A stretch of DNA of 64,000 nucleotides, taken from positions 124,001-188,000 of the forward strand of contig NZ_JAYRCK010000002.1 in assembly GCF_036409475.1 (NCBI RefSeq), in the 5' to 3' direction. This stretch comes from Scandinavium sp036409475. Its GTDB lineage: Bacteria; Pseudomonadota; Gammaproteobacteria; Enterobacterales; Enterobacteriaceae. Below, piece by piece: positions 27,797 to 36,393 of the stretch (position 1 is its first letter; every line of letters starts with the position of its first letter). The position numbers and the translations under genes are program-made. A model generated the notes under the pieces. That model ran no database searches, had not been told where the DNA came from, and worked only from the letters and a program-made list of their open reading frames with translations.

Positions 27797-29464
27797 TTAC
27801 TTCGCGATACGTTTGTACTTGATTCGCTTCGGCTCCAGCGCGTCTGCGCCGAGGGTGCGTTTCTTGTACTCTTCGTATTCGGTGAAGTTCCCTTCGAAGA
27901 ACTCCACTTTGCCTTCATCCTGATAATCCAGAATGTGGGTGGCGATACGGTCAAGGAACCAACGGTCGTGCGAGATAACCATGGCACAGCCTGGGAATTC
28001 CAGCAGGGCGTTTTCCAGCGCGCGCAGGGTTTCGATATCCAGGTCGTTGGTCGGTTCATCGAGCAGAAGGACGTTGCCGCCAACCTGCAGCAGTTTCGCC
28101 AGATGCAGACGACCGCGCTCACCACCAGACAGCTCGCCAACACGTTTACCCTGGTCGGTGCCTTTGAAGTTGAAGCGACCCACGTAGGCACGGCTTGGCA
28201 TCTCGGTGTTGCCAATCTTCATGATGTCCAGGCCGCCGGACACTTCTTCCCACACGGTTTTGCTGTTATCCATAGAGTCACGGAACTGATCCACGGAAGC
28301 CAGCTTGACCGTTTCACCCAGCGTGATGCTGCCGCTGTCAGGCTGTTCCTGACCGGACATCATGCGGAACAGGGTGGATTTACCCGCACCGTTCGGACCG
28401 ATGATGCCGACAATCGCCCCTTTCGGCACGGAGAAGGTCAGGTCTTCAATCAGCAGGCGATCGCCGTAGGATTTGCGCAGGTTGCTGACTTCAACCACTT
28501 TATCCCCCAGACGTGCTCCAGGTGGAATAAACAGTTCGTTGGTTTCGTTACGTTTCTGGTATTCGGTGCTGTTGAGTTCTTCAAAGCGAGCCAGACGGGC
28601 TTTGCCCTTAGACTGACGGCCTTTCGCACCCTGACGCACCCACTCCAGCTCTTTCTCGATAGATTTGCGACGAGCCGCTTCCTGAGAAGCTTCCTGAGCC
28701 AGACGCTGATCTTTCTGCTCCAGCCAGGAAGAGTAGTTGCCTTCCCATGGAATGCCTTCGCCGCGGTCCAGTTCGAGGATCCAGCCCGCTACGTTATCGA
28801 GGAAGTAACGGTCGTGGGTAATCGCCACAACGGTGCCTTCGAAGTCGTGCAGGAAACGTTCCAGCCATGCCACGGATTCCGCATCCAGGTGGTTTGTGGG
28901 TTCGTCGAGCAGCAGCATGTCTGGTTTTTCCAGCAGCAGGCGACACAGTGCGACACGGCGACGTTCACCCCCGGAAAGGTTAGCAATTTTCGCATCCCAG
29001 TCCGGCAGACGCAGTGCATCGGCTGCACGCTCCAGTTGCACGTTCAGGTTATGACCGTCGTGCGCCTGGATAATCTCTTCGTATTTGCCCTGCTGAGCGG
29101 CCAGTTTGTCGAAATCGGCGTCTGGCTCGGCATACAGCGCATACACTTCTTCGAGGCCTTTCAGGGCGTTAACCACTTCTGAAACGGCTTCTTCAACGGA
29201 TTCGCGAACGGTATGTTCCGGGTTAAGCTGAGGCTCCTGCGGCAGGTAGCCAATTTTGGTACCAGGCTGCGGGCGAGCTTCACCTTCGATGTCGGTATCG
29301 ATACCGGCCATGATGCGCAGAAGGGTAGATTTACCGGCACCGTTCAGGCCCAGAACCCCGATTTTTGCGCCAGGGAAGAAGCTCAGCGAGATGTTTTTCA
29401 GAATATGACGCTTCGGCGGAACCACCTTGCCGACGCGATGCATGGTATAAACGAATTGAGCCAC
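27797..29464 (-). CDS. ettA: Energy-dependent translational throttle protein EttA (ABC-F ATPase)
   Basis: EttA binds the ribosomal E site and gates the first peptide bonds according to the ATP/ADP ratio. The 555-residue product matches E. coli EttA almost throughout: two ABC domains, Walker A GLNGAGKST (about 39-47) and GPNGAGKST, signatures LSGGERRRV and LSGGERGRL, Walker B LLLDEPTNHLD and LLLDEPTNDLD, and the linker between them. It starts at GTG as in E. coli. It is transcribed away from slt. Confidence 0.98.
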   Translation of the reverse strand: MAQFVYTMHRVGKVVPPKRHILKNISLSFFPGAKIGVLGLNGAGKSTLLRIMAGIDTDIEGEARPQPGTKIGYLPQEPQLNPEHTVRESVEEAVSEVVNALKGLEEVYALYAEPDADFDKLAAQQGKYEEIIQAHDGHNLNVQLERAADALRLPDWDAKIANLSGGERRRVALCRLLLEKPDMLLLDEPTNHLDAESVAWLERFLHDFEGTVVAITHDRYFLDNVAGWILELDRGEGIPWEGNYSSWLEQKDQRLAQEASQEAARRKSIEKELEWVRQGAKGRQSKGKARLARFEELNSTEYQKRNETNELFIPPGARLGDKVVEVSNLRKSYGDRLLIEDLTFSVPKGAIVGIIGPNGAGKSTLFRMMSGQEQPDSGSITLGETVKLASVDQFRDSMDNSKTVWEEVSGGLDIMKIGNTEMPSRAYVGRFNFKGTDQGKRVGELSGGERGRLHLAKLLQVGGNVLLLDEPTNDLDIETLRALENALLEFPGCAMVISHDRWFLDRIATHILDYQDEGKVEFFEGNFTEYEEYKKRTLGADALEPKRIKYKRIAK

Positions 29465-29621
29465 GTTGGACTTCGCCTCTTTTATTTTTGATGATGGAGT
29501 AAAGGCGAAGTGTAGCCTTTTTCAGACGCTAATCCCAGCAAGCGTTGGCGATAACAGTTCCGGGAAAAAAGTGTTCGAAATGTGGCGCAATTTTGGTTGT
29601 CTGATTAGCATTTAAAGAGAG

Positions 29622-29675
29622 GCTGCGTCCGGTAACTCTGCGAGAAGGAAGCAGAATTACCGGACACAGCTTTTT
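29622..29675 (+). terminator. Terminator-like hairpin in the slt upstream region
   Basis: An inverted repeat of 18 base pairs with two mismatches and an eight- to nine-base loop is followed directly by TTTTT, the form of a rho-independent terminator on the plus strand. No plus-strand gene precedes it because ettA is divergent, and slt begins 44 bases later. It could end a short leader or small RNA, or attenuate slt. Confidence 0.6.
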
Positions 29676-29719
29676 GAGGCGGCATGATGCTGCATTGACA
29701 CACTTTAAGAGGAGCGCTT

Positions 29720-31657
29720 GTGGAAAAAGCTAAACCCATGACGTGGCGTCTTCTGGCTGCAGGCATTGCTTTGCTGACAGTCAGCAGCGCGGTGCATGCC
29801 GATTCGCTGGATGAGCAACGTAGCCGCTATGCCCAGATTAAACAGGCCTGGGATAAACGCCAAATGGATGTGGTCGACAGCCTGATGCCGACGCTGAAAG
29901 ACTACCCGCTTTATCCTTATCTCGAATATCGCCAGTTAACTGACGATCTGATGAATGAGCCTGCTGTCAGCGTGAGCAATTTCGTGCAGGCCAATCCGAC
30001 GTTGCCTGCGGCCCGCACGTTAAGAAACCGCTTTGTGAACGAACTGGCTCGTCGGGAGGATTGGCGCGGGCTGTTGGCGTTCAGCCCGGAAAAACCGACG
30101 ACCACAGAAGCGCAGTGTAATTACTACTACGCGAAGTACAGCGTGGGTCAGACTCAGGAAGCCTGGGATGGCGCGAAAGATCTCTGGCTCACCGGTAAAA
30201 ATCAGCCTAATGCCTGCGGCAATTTATTCAATGCCTGGCGCACCTCTGGCGCGCAGGATCCTCTGGCTTATCTCGAACGCATTCGCCTTGCGATGAAAGC
30301 GGGTAACACCCGTCTGGTGTCGTCACTGGCTAACCAGATGCCCGCGGATTATCAAACCATCGCGTCTGCAGTGGTCAGTCTTGCGAATAATCCCAACAGC
30401 GTGCTGACCTTTGCTCAAAGCACGGGCGCAACCGATTTTACCCGTCAAATGGCGGCAGTAGCGTTTGCCAGCGTGGCGCGTCAGGATGCAGAAAACGCTC
30501 GCCTGATGATCCCGTCATTGGTGCAGGCGCAGAAGCTGAATGAAGATCAAGCGCAGGAGTTGCGAGATATTGTGGCCTGGCGTCTGATGGGCACGGATAT
30601 CACCGACGAACAGGCTCGCTGGCGCGATGACGCCATCATGCGTTCGCAGTCTACCTCGCTGGTGGAACGTCGTGTTCGCATGGCCATTGGTAATGGCGAT
30701 CGCCGTGGGCTGAATACCTGGCTCGCTCGCTTGCCAATGGAAGCGAAAGACAAAGACGAGTGGCGCTACTGGCAGGCCGACTTGCTGATGGAGCGTGGCC
30801 GAGATCAGGAAGCAAAAGATATTCTGCATTCGCTGATGCAACAACGCGGTTTTTACCCGATGGTGGCCGCCCAGCGTCTTGGCGAGGATTATCCGATTCG
30901 TGTCGAGAAGCCTGAAGGCACTGTTGCGCCTCTGCTGGTCAGCGGCCCGGAAATGGCACGTGTGCGTGAGTTAATGTACTGGAATCAGGACAATACCGCG
31001 CGCAGCGAGTGGGCGAACCTGGTCTCCAGCCGCACTCGTAATGAACAAGGCCAACTGGCGAAGTATGCCTTTGACGAAGGCTGGTGGGATCTGAGCGTGC
31101 AGGCGACCATTGCCGGCAAGCTCTGGGATAACCTTGAAGAGCGTTTCCCGCTGGCCTACAAAGATCTGTTTACCCGCTATACCCGCGATAAAGGGATCAG
31201 CAAAAGTTATGCGATGGCGATTGCCCGCCAGGAAAGTGCATGGAATCCAAAAGTGCGCTCACCTGTAGGCGCCACGGGTCTGATGCAGATCATGCCAGGC
31301 ACGGCCACTCACACCGTGAAGATGTTTACTATTCCGGGTTACAGCGGGCCTAATCAGCTGTTGGATCCAGAAACCAATATCAACATCGGCACCAGCTATC
31401 TGCAGTATGTCTATCAGCAGTTTGGTAATAACCGCATCTACGCTTCAGCGGCCTATAACGCCGGGCCGGGCAGGGTCAGAACCTGGCAGGGCAACAGCGC
31501 AGGGCGCATTGATGCCGCGGCCTTTGTCGAAAGTATTCCGTTCTCTGAAACGCGAGGCTATGTGAAAAACGTGCTGGCGTACGACGCTTACTACCGCTAT
31601 TTCATGGGTGAGAAGCCACAGATCCTGACGGACGATGAGTGGAAGCAGCGTTACTGA
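29720..31657 (+). CDS. slt: Soluble lytic murein transglycosylase
   Basis: Slt70 cleaves peptidoglycan in the periplasm to 1,6-anhydromuropeptides. The 645-residue product has a signal peptide (about 1-27, ending VHA-DS), the long superhelical U-domain, and the C-terminal lysozyme-like domain with the catalytic Glu in ARQESAWNPK and the conserved GATGLMQIMPGTA and AYNAGPGR blocks. GTG is used as start, with AGAGGAG upstream, matching the E. coli N-terminus; an ATG lies six codons later. It stands alone between ettA and trpR. Confidence 0.98.
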   Translation: MEKAKPMTWRLLAAGIALLTVSSAVHADSLDEQRSRYAQIKQAWDKRQMDVVDSLMPTLKDYPLYPYLEYRQLTDDLMNEPAVSVSNFVQANPTLPAARTLRNRFVNELARREDWRGLLAFSPEKPTTTEAQCNYYYAKYSVGQTQEAWDGAKDLWLTGKNQPNACGNLFNAWRTSGAQDPLAYLERIRLAMKAGNTRLVSSLANQMPADYQTIASAVVSLANNPNSVLTFAQSTGATDFTRQMAAVAFASVARQDAENARLMIPSLVQAQKLNEDQAQELRDIVAWRLMGTDITDEQARWRDDAIMRSQSTSLVERRVRMAIGNGDRRGLNTWLARLPMEAKDKDEWRYWQADLLMERGRDQEAKDILHSLMQQRGFYPMVAAQRLGEDYPIRVEKPEGTVAPLLVSGPEMARVRELMYWNQDNTARSEWANLVSSRTRNEQGQLAKYAFDEGWWDLSVQATIAGKLWDNLEERFPLAYKDLFTRYTRDKGISKSYAMAIARQESAWNPKVRSPVGATGLMQIMPGTATHTVKMFTIPGYSGPNQLLDPETNINIGTSYLQYVYQQFGNNRIYASAAYNAGPGRVRTWQGNSAGRIDAAAFVESIPFSETRGYVKNVLAYDAYYRYFMGEKPQILTDDEWKQRY

Positions 31658-31680
31658 TCCTCCGTAAGTATGTTATGCTT

Positions 31681-31698
31681 GTACTCGCTAAAGAGTAC
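31681..31698. promoter_or_regulatory. TrpR operator in the trpR promoter
   Basis: GTACTCGCTAAAGAGTAC is a dyad with perfect GTACTC/GAGTAC arms, the pattern of the trp operator known to autoregulate trpR in E. coli. It lies 48 bases before the trpR ATG, with TATGTTATG just upstream as the likely -10 region. Confidence 0.85.
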
Positions 31699-31745
31699 AT
31701 CCGGTGGATGGCCCTGTGCCGTCCGCCTCAACATGGTGGCGTAAC

Positions 31746-32075
31746 ATGACTCAACAATCCCCTTATTCAGCCGCGAATGCGGAACAGCGCAACCAGGAGT
31801 GGCTTCGCTTCGTGGAACTGATGCACCAGGCCTTTGAAGCGGATCTTCACCTGCCGCTCCTGAACCTGATGATGACGCCGGACGAGCGCGAGGCACTGGG
31901 CACCCGTGTGAGGATCATTGAAGAGTTACTGCGCGGGGAAATGAGCCAGCGCGAGCTGAAAAGCGAGCTCGGCGCCGGTATTGCAACCATCACTCGTGGG
32001 TCGAACAGCCTGAAATCAGCGCCTGCCGAACTGCGCCAGTGGCTTGAACTGACGCTGCCAGAGACTCACAAATAG
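31746..32075 (+). CDS. trpR: Trp operon repressor TrpR
   Basis: TrpR represses trp, aroH, mtr and its own gene when bound by tryptophan. The 109-residue product contains the helix-turn-helix SQRELKSELGAGIATITRGSN at about 69-89 and is normal length. The ATG after TAAC gives the family start MTQQSPYSAA; the frame is open 14 codons further upstream through the operator region, which is not translated in homologues. Its end overlaps the converging yjjX gene by 10 bases. Confidence 0.98.
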   Translation: MTQQSPYSAANAEQRNQEWLRFVELMHQAFEADLHLPLLNLMMTPDEREALGTRVRIIEELLRGEMSQRELKSELGAGIATITRGSNSLKSAPAELRQWLELTLPETHK

Positions 32076-32581
32076 GCCGCATTGTGGAACGGGCTTAACG
32101 CCAGAATCACAGCCTGATGATACACACTGCTGCGGGTGAGTTTACCCGCAGTGAACACGCCGATAGCCCCTTCTTTACGCCCAATCTCGTCAATGCCGGT
32201 ATATTCCGACATCACCGGACCGAGTGCATCACCTGCACGTACGCGTTCGAGGATGGCTGCGGGTAAAGGTAAGGTGGCGGAGCGGGCTTCTCCTCGCTGC
32301 TCGCGAGTTTCAATCACGACCCAGCTAAACGTGCTGCCGTCATCAATGCCAGCTTCAATGGCGACCCAAAAATCAGCATCAGGTCGGGCCAGTCGGGCAT
32401 TCTGGACCCGATTCCGTGCGCCAGCGCGCGTTTCCTCATTGCCGAAGGGCTGTTCGGGCACACCGCTCTCGACGGAAACGGCATCAATATGGCAGGATCC
32501 TTCGCCGAAGATCTCGTTAAAAGCCTGCAGAATAGCCTTAATTTTGGCGGGATTGGTGGTGGCTGAGACAACATTGTGCAT
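32066..32581 (-). CDS. yjjX: Inosine/xanthosine triphosphatase YjjX
   Basis: YjjX hydrolyses non-canonical nucleoside triphosphates (ITP, XTP) and so keeps them out of nucleic acids. The 171-residue product has the family blocks VVSATTNPAKIKAI, GVPEQPFGNEET, GARNRVQNA and FWVAIEAGID. It is convergent with trpR, and divergent from gpmB with a 53-base gap. Confidence 0.95.
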   Translation of the reverse strand: MHNVVSATTNPAKIKAILQAFNEIFGEGSCHIDAVSVESGVPEQPFGNEETRAGARNRVQNARLARPDADFWVAIEAGIDDGSTFSWVVIETREQRGEARSATLPLPAAILERVRAGDALGPVMSEYTGIDEIGRKEGAIGVFTAGKLTRSSVYHQAVILALSPFHNAAYL

Positions 32582-32634
32582 AATCAGTACACTTACAACA
32601 GAAAATCATCATCGCAGTATAACGGATAATTAGC

Positions 32635-33282
32635 ATGTTACAGGTATACCTTGTTCGCCACGGTGAGACGCAGTGGAACGCCGAGCGACGTATTCAGGGC
32701 CAGTCCGACAGCCCGCTGACCGAAAAAGGTGAGCAGCAAGCCCGACAAGTGGGGGAGCGTGTCAAAGAGTTGGGCATCACCCATATCATCTCAAGCGATC
32801 TTGGCCGTACGCGTCGTACTGCGGAAATCATCGCTGAGGCCTGCGGATGTGGCGTGACCTACGATCCGCGCCTGCGTGAACTCGACATGGGCGTGCTGGA
32901 ACGCCGCCTGATTGATTCGCTGACCGCAGAGGAAGAGGGCTGGCGTCGCACGCTGGTGAACGGCACTGAGGATGGAAGAATTCCTGAAGGAGAGTCGATG
33001 CAGGAGTTGGGCGATCGTATGAACGCGGCCCTGAAAGATTGTCTGGAATTGCCGGAAGGTAGCCGCCCATTGCTGGTGAGCCATGGCATGGCGCTAGGCT
33101 GTCTGGTGAGCACGATCCTTGGCTTGCCAGCTTATGCTGAGCGCCGTCTGCGTCTGCGCAACTGTTCGATTTCGCGAGTGGATTATCAGCAAAGCCCGTG
33201 GCTGGCACCGGGGTGGATCGTTGAGACCGCAGGTGACGTCACGCATCTGGACGCCCCTGCGTTGGATGAACTGCAGCGTTAA
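32635..33282 (+). CDS. gpmB: Phosphoglycerate mutase-like histidine phosphatase GpmB
   Basis: GpmB belongs to the histidine phosphatase superfamily; despite the name its physiological substrate is uncertain. The 215-residue product has the catalytic RHG motif in YLVRHGETQWN (His9), the second-site LLVSHGMALG and the acid residue in LRELDMGVLE. Its last four bases overlap the end of rob. Confidence 0.95.
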   Translation: MLQVYLVRHGETQWNAERRIQGQSDSPLTEKGEQQARQVGERVKELGITHIISSDLGRTRRTAEIIAEACGCGVTYDPRLRELDMGVLERRLIDSLTAEEEGWRRTLVNGTEDGRIPEGESMQELGDRMNAALKDCLELPEGSRPLLVSHGMALGCLVSTILGLPAYAERRLRLRNCSISRVDYQQSPWLAPGWIVETAGDVTHLDAPALDELQR

Positions 33283-34148
33283 CGCCGAATCGGAACCAGG
33301 TACTCGCAGCGTAGTTGAATTGGCGGTTCCTGATTCGTCACGTCTTTCTGTGGGAAGAAGCGCTCAATATCCTGGCCCTTACGACGGGTCAGGCTAAGCA
33401 TTGGCATGCAGGTGCCGTAGACGGTCAGAATGAATTCCTGCAAACCGGTTCCCAGCCCTTCATAGGTGAACATCACGTATTCACCGCCCTCCAGCTTCAC
33501 CGGATGAGCATCCTGCAGATGACCGTTGGCCATTTCGGGCGTTAATGCCGTGGTATAAAGCACTTCCTGCTCGTCATCTCTTTCAAGACTTGGTCGTGGT
33601 TCATGCAGACCGTAAAGCATCGGTGGAATTGACGGTGCCTTGCCAAGGAACTCACGCCAGAACTGCACGCGCATCTGCTGACGGAACTCAGAAATCTCTT
33701 CCAGCTTGCAGGTATAGCTTTGCGTCACGCCGACCAGGTGGGTTTCTGGCAGCGTGATAAACTCATATTTCGGCATGGTGAATTCGCCCAGGCGCAGCGG
33801 CGGACGCATACCGAATGAGCTCCAGTCCGGCGAACGGCGATAGAGTGCTGGTGTCAGGTTGAACTGTTTTTTAAAGGCGCGAGTAAAGGTTTGCTGAGAA
33901 TCGAAACGGTATTGCAGTGCAATATCGAGGATGGGACGCGAGGTTAAACGCAGCGCAACCGCAGATTTTGACAGACGACGTGCGCGGATGTAGGCGCCGA
34001 TAGCATGGCCGGTAACGTCCTTGAACATCCTTTGCAGATGCCACTTGGAATAGCCCGCTTTCGCCGCAACATTATCCAGTGATAAAGGTTGATCGAGATG
34101 TCCTTCAAGCCAGCTAAGCAGATCGCGAATTATCCCAGCCTGATCCAT
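33279..34148 (-). CDS. rob: Right origin-binding / stress regulator Rob (AraC family)
   Basis: Rob activates the mar/sox/rob regulon (acrAB, micF and others) in response to bile salts and dipyridyl. The 289-residue product has two N-terminal AraC-type helix-turn-helix motifs (about 8-110: LSLDNVAAKAGYSKWHLQRMF and ILDIALQYRFDSQQTF in outline) and the C-terminal GyrI-like sensor domain. Start and length match E. coli. It is convergent with gpmB. Confidence 0.97.
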   Translation of the reverse strand: MDQAGIIRDLLSWLEGHLDQPLSLDNVAAKAGYSKWHLQRMFKDVTGHAIGAYIRARRLSKSAVALRLTSRPILDIALQYRFDSQQTFTRAFKKQFNLTPALYRRSPDWSSFGMRPPLRLGEFTMPKYEFITLPETHLVGVTQSYTCKLEEISEFRQQMRVQFWREFLGKAPSIPPMLYGLHEPRPSLERDDEQEVLYTTALTPEMANGHLQDAHPVKLEGGEYVMFTYEGLGTGLQEFILTVYGTCMPMLSLTRRKGQDIERFFPQKDVTNQEPPIQLRCEYLVPIRR

Positions 34149-34357
34149 ATAATGTCCTCATCCTTTACGCAGGTGCCTGTATCTAGGGTAGTGGATAATA
34201 ACATTTTTTGATGTTTTAGCATTCAGTGTTTTTTTTGCTCTAACGTGCGTTTTTAGGCCAGTTTTGGACTCGAATTTTGTAAAGCTGTGATCTTTAAACC
34301 TTTTCTCTTAGAATGTTGAATAATCACGAAGCGTCATTTTTTTAAAATGGTAACAAT

Positions 34358-34831
34358 ATGAAATACAAGAAGTTAATTGCAGGACTTTTACTGACAGCGG
34401 CAGGTGGCGTCGCTCATGCCGAGCAGATTGGTTCGGTGGATACGGTCTTCAAGATGATCGGCCCGGATCACAAGATTGTGATTGAAGCGTTTGACGATCC
34501 AGATGTGAAGAATGTGACCTGCTACATCAGCCGGGCAAAAACGGGGGGGATTAAAGGTGGGCTCGGACTCGCTGAAGATACCTCGGATGCGGCTATTTCT
34601 TGCCAGCAGGTTGGCGCAATCGAGCTAAGCGACAAGATTAAACATGGCAAAACCCAGGGCGATGTCGTCTTCCAGAAAAGAACATCATTGGTTTTCAAAA
34701 AGCTGCAGGTTGTCCGTTTTTATGATGCGAAACGCAATGCGTTGGTCTACCTGACTTACTCAGACAAGGTTGTTGACGGTTCACCGAAGAACGCGATTAG
34801 CGCGGTGCCTGTCATGCCGTGGAAAGAGTAA
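34358..34831 (+). CDS. creA: Periplasmic protein CreA
   Basis: CreA is a small exported protein of unknown function that in E. coli heads the creABCD operon. The 157-residue product has a signal peptide (ending GGVAHA-EQ) and the family core VDTVFKMIGPDHKIVIEAFDDP and GGIKGGLGLAEDTS. Here no creB, creC or creD follows: the next gene is arcA on the other strand, 211 bases away. CreA therefore persists as an orphan. Confidence 0.95.
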   Translation: MKYKKLIAGLLLTAAGGVAHAEQIGSVDTVFKMIGPDHKIVIEAFDDPDVKNVTCYISRAKTGGIKGGLGLAEDTSDAAISCQQVGAIELSDKIKHGKTQGDVVFQKRTSLVFKKLQVVRFYDAKRNALVYLTYSDKVVDGSPKNAISAVPVMPWKE

Positions 34832-34839
34832 GGACGAAA

Positions 34840-35024
34840 AAAACGGCGCGATGCGCCGTTTTAGAGTGCTGACAAAGAAGGAAAAAGCGTGGTTTTTCCT
34901 TCTTTATGGTGAGCAGCTGAAAATCAATGAATTGATTTTCCTTATTTTTTGTTCTGCCACCCATGACAAAACGGTATTCGTTAGAGGTTTGTCATCAGTC
35001 TCAAACGGCGCGATGCGCCGTTTT
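34840..35024. repeat. Cluster of five hairpins between creA and arcA with a duplicated terminator stem
   Basis: An identical 22-base hairpin sequence occurs at 34841-34862 and at 35003-35024 (arms AAACGGCGC and its complement, loop GAT). Between them lie a perfect 13-pair stem (34874-34905, arm AAAGAAGGAAAAA), a stem GAAAATCAA/TTGATTTTC (34919-34940) followed by a six-T tract, and an imperfect stem ATGACAAA/TTTGTCAT (34963-34995). They serve as the terminators of creA and arcA, but the number and the duplication are unusual. This is where creBCD sit in E. coli. Confidence 0.85.
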
Positions 35025-35042
35025 GTACTCTGGACTGAGGAA

Positions 35043-35759
35043 TTATTCCTGCAGCTCGCCGCAGAAGCGGTAACCTTCGCCGTGAATGGTAGCGATGATT
35101 TCCGGCGTATCCGGCGTAGATTCGAAATGTTTACGAATGCGACGAATGGTCACGTCAACCGTACGGTCGTGTGGCTTCAGCTCACGGCCGGTCATTTTCT
35201 TCAGCAGCTCAGCACGGGACTGGATCTTGCCCGGGTTTTCGCAGAAGTGCAGCATCGCGCGGAATTCACTGCGTGGCAGCTTGTACTGTTCACCGTTAGG
35301 GCTAATCAGCGAGCGGCTGTTGATGTCGAGCTCCCAACCGTTGAACTTGTAGCTTTCTACATTGCGGCGTTCTTCGCTCACGGTACCCAGATTCATGGTA
35401 CGGGAGAGCAGGTTACGCGCACGGATAGTCAGTTCACGCGGGTTGAAAGGCTTGGTGATATAATCATCTGCGCCGATTTCCAGACCGAGAATTTTGTCGA
35501 CTTCGTTATCACGACCGGTCAGGAACATCAGGGCAACGTTAGCTTGCTCACGCAGTTCACGCGCCAGCAGAAGGCCGTTTTTACCCGGCAGATTGATATC
35601 CATGATGACCAGATTGACATCATTTTCAGACAGGATCTGATGCATTTCCGCGCCATCGGTGGCTTCGAACACATCGTAACCTTCTGCTTCGAAAATACTT
35701 TTTAACGTGTTGCGTGTTACCAACTCGTCTTCAACGATAAGAATGTGCGGGGTCTGCAT
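35043..35759 (-). CDS. arcA: Aerobic respiration control response regulator ArcA
   Basis: ArcA is the response regulator of ArcB and represses respiratory genes when oxygen is low. The 238-residue product has a receiver domain with Asp54 (LVIMDINLPGK), Lys in the YITKPFNPREL block, and an OmpR-type winged helix (about 135-235, DVTIRRIRKHFE). It matches E. coli over its full length. Confidence 0.99.
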   Translation of the reverse strand: MQTPHILIVEDELVTRNTLKSIFEAEGYDVFEATDGAEMHQILSENDVNLVIMDINLPGKNGLLLARELREQANVALMFLTGRDNEVDKILGLEIGADDYITKPFNPRELTIRARNLLSRTMNLGTVSEERRNVESYKFNGWELDINSRSLISPNGEQYKLPRSEFRAMLHFCENPGKIQSRAELLKKMTGRELKPHDRTVDVTIRRIRKHFESTPDTPEIIATIHGEGYRFCGELQE

Positions 35760-35854
35760 GTTTGCTACCTAAATTGCCAACTAAATCGAAACAGGAAGTA
35801 CCAAAGTCCCTGACCCGCCTGATACATGTCGAAAATTAACATGACCGGCATAAC

Positions 35855-35995
35855 ATGACTAAAGTACGTAATTGCGTTCTTGATGCACTTTTCATCAACG
35901 TCAACAACATCATTAGCTTGGTCGTGGGTACTTTCCCTCTGGACCCGACAGTGTCAAAAACGGCTGTTATCCTAACCATTTTAACAGCAACATAA
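35855..35995 (+). CDS. yjjY: Small protein YjjY
   Basis: A 46-codon open frame on the plus strand, opposite the arcA leader, starts MTKVRNCVLDAL and ends TILTAT. It matches my memory of E. coli YjjY nearly residue for residue, at the same position between arcA and yjtD. Conservation may reflect the arcA leader on the other strand instead of a protein, so function and even translation are uncertain. Confidence 0.6.
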   Translation: MTKVRNCVLDALFINVNNIISLVVGTFPLDPTVSKTAVILTILTAT

Positions 35996-36036
35996 CAGGC
36001 AAAGAGACGACTGACACCCAATAAAACTACGCTTCG

Positions 36037-36050
36037 TTGACATATATCAA
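36037..36050. promoter_or_regulatory. FNR site upstream of arcA
   Basis: TTGACATATATCAA matches the FNR consensus TTGAT-N4-ATCAA at nine of ten specified positions. It lies 278 bases upstream of the arcA start, in the region where E. coli arcA has its FNR-activated promoters. Confidence 0.65.
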
Positions 36051-36393
36051 GTTCAATTGTAGCACGTTAACAGTTTTGTGGAATCCTCGCATCTAAATGC
36101 TAGCTTTTGTCACATATTTTAAACATTCTGAACGGTTGCGAAGATGAACTGATTAATAAAATGAATCCAAAATATGAGAGATAATCTTATTTCAAATACC
36201 TTATAAGAACATAAGGATATAGTGGTTCTGTTAACATAATGAATAGGTCGATTCTTAGAGAATAGTTTAACCTTGTTTATATATTAAGAAACCCCTTTTC
36301 ACCGTTTTTGTTGCAACAAAGTAAATTCGCGACGCGTAATATGTTGATGTGCATCACATTGTCGCGGCGAGTGTCCAAAAAAGAGAAGATTAC
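36051..36393. other. AT-rich intergenic region between the arcA promoters and yjtD
   Basis: No coding sequence is supported here. The region is AT-rich. An FNR-like dyad, TTGATGTGCATCAC, lies at 36344-36357, 37 bases before the yjtD start, with nine of ten consensus positions. Confidence 0.5.

Noticed and set aside
27728..29182. A 484-codon plus-strand open frame opposite ettA
   Set aside because: It mirrors the codons of a highly conserved, codon-biased gene and its translation resembles no family I know.
34770..35705. A 311-codon plus-strand frame running from creA through the hairpins into arcA antisense
   Set aside because: It overlaps creA, five hairpins and most of arcA, and its translation is compositionally odd. 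I regard it as chance.
36343..36358. CRP site at the FNR-like dyad before yjtD
   Set aside because: The right half TCACA fits but the left half GTTGA matches only three of five positions, so FNR is the better reading.
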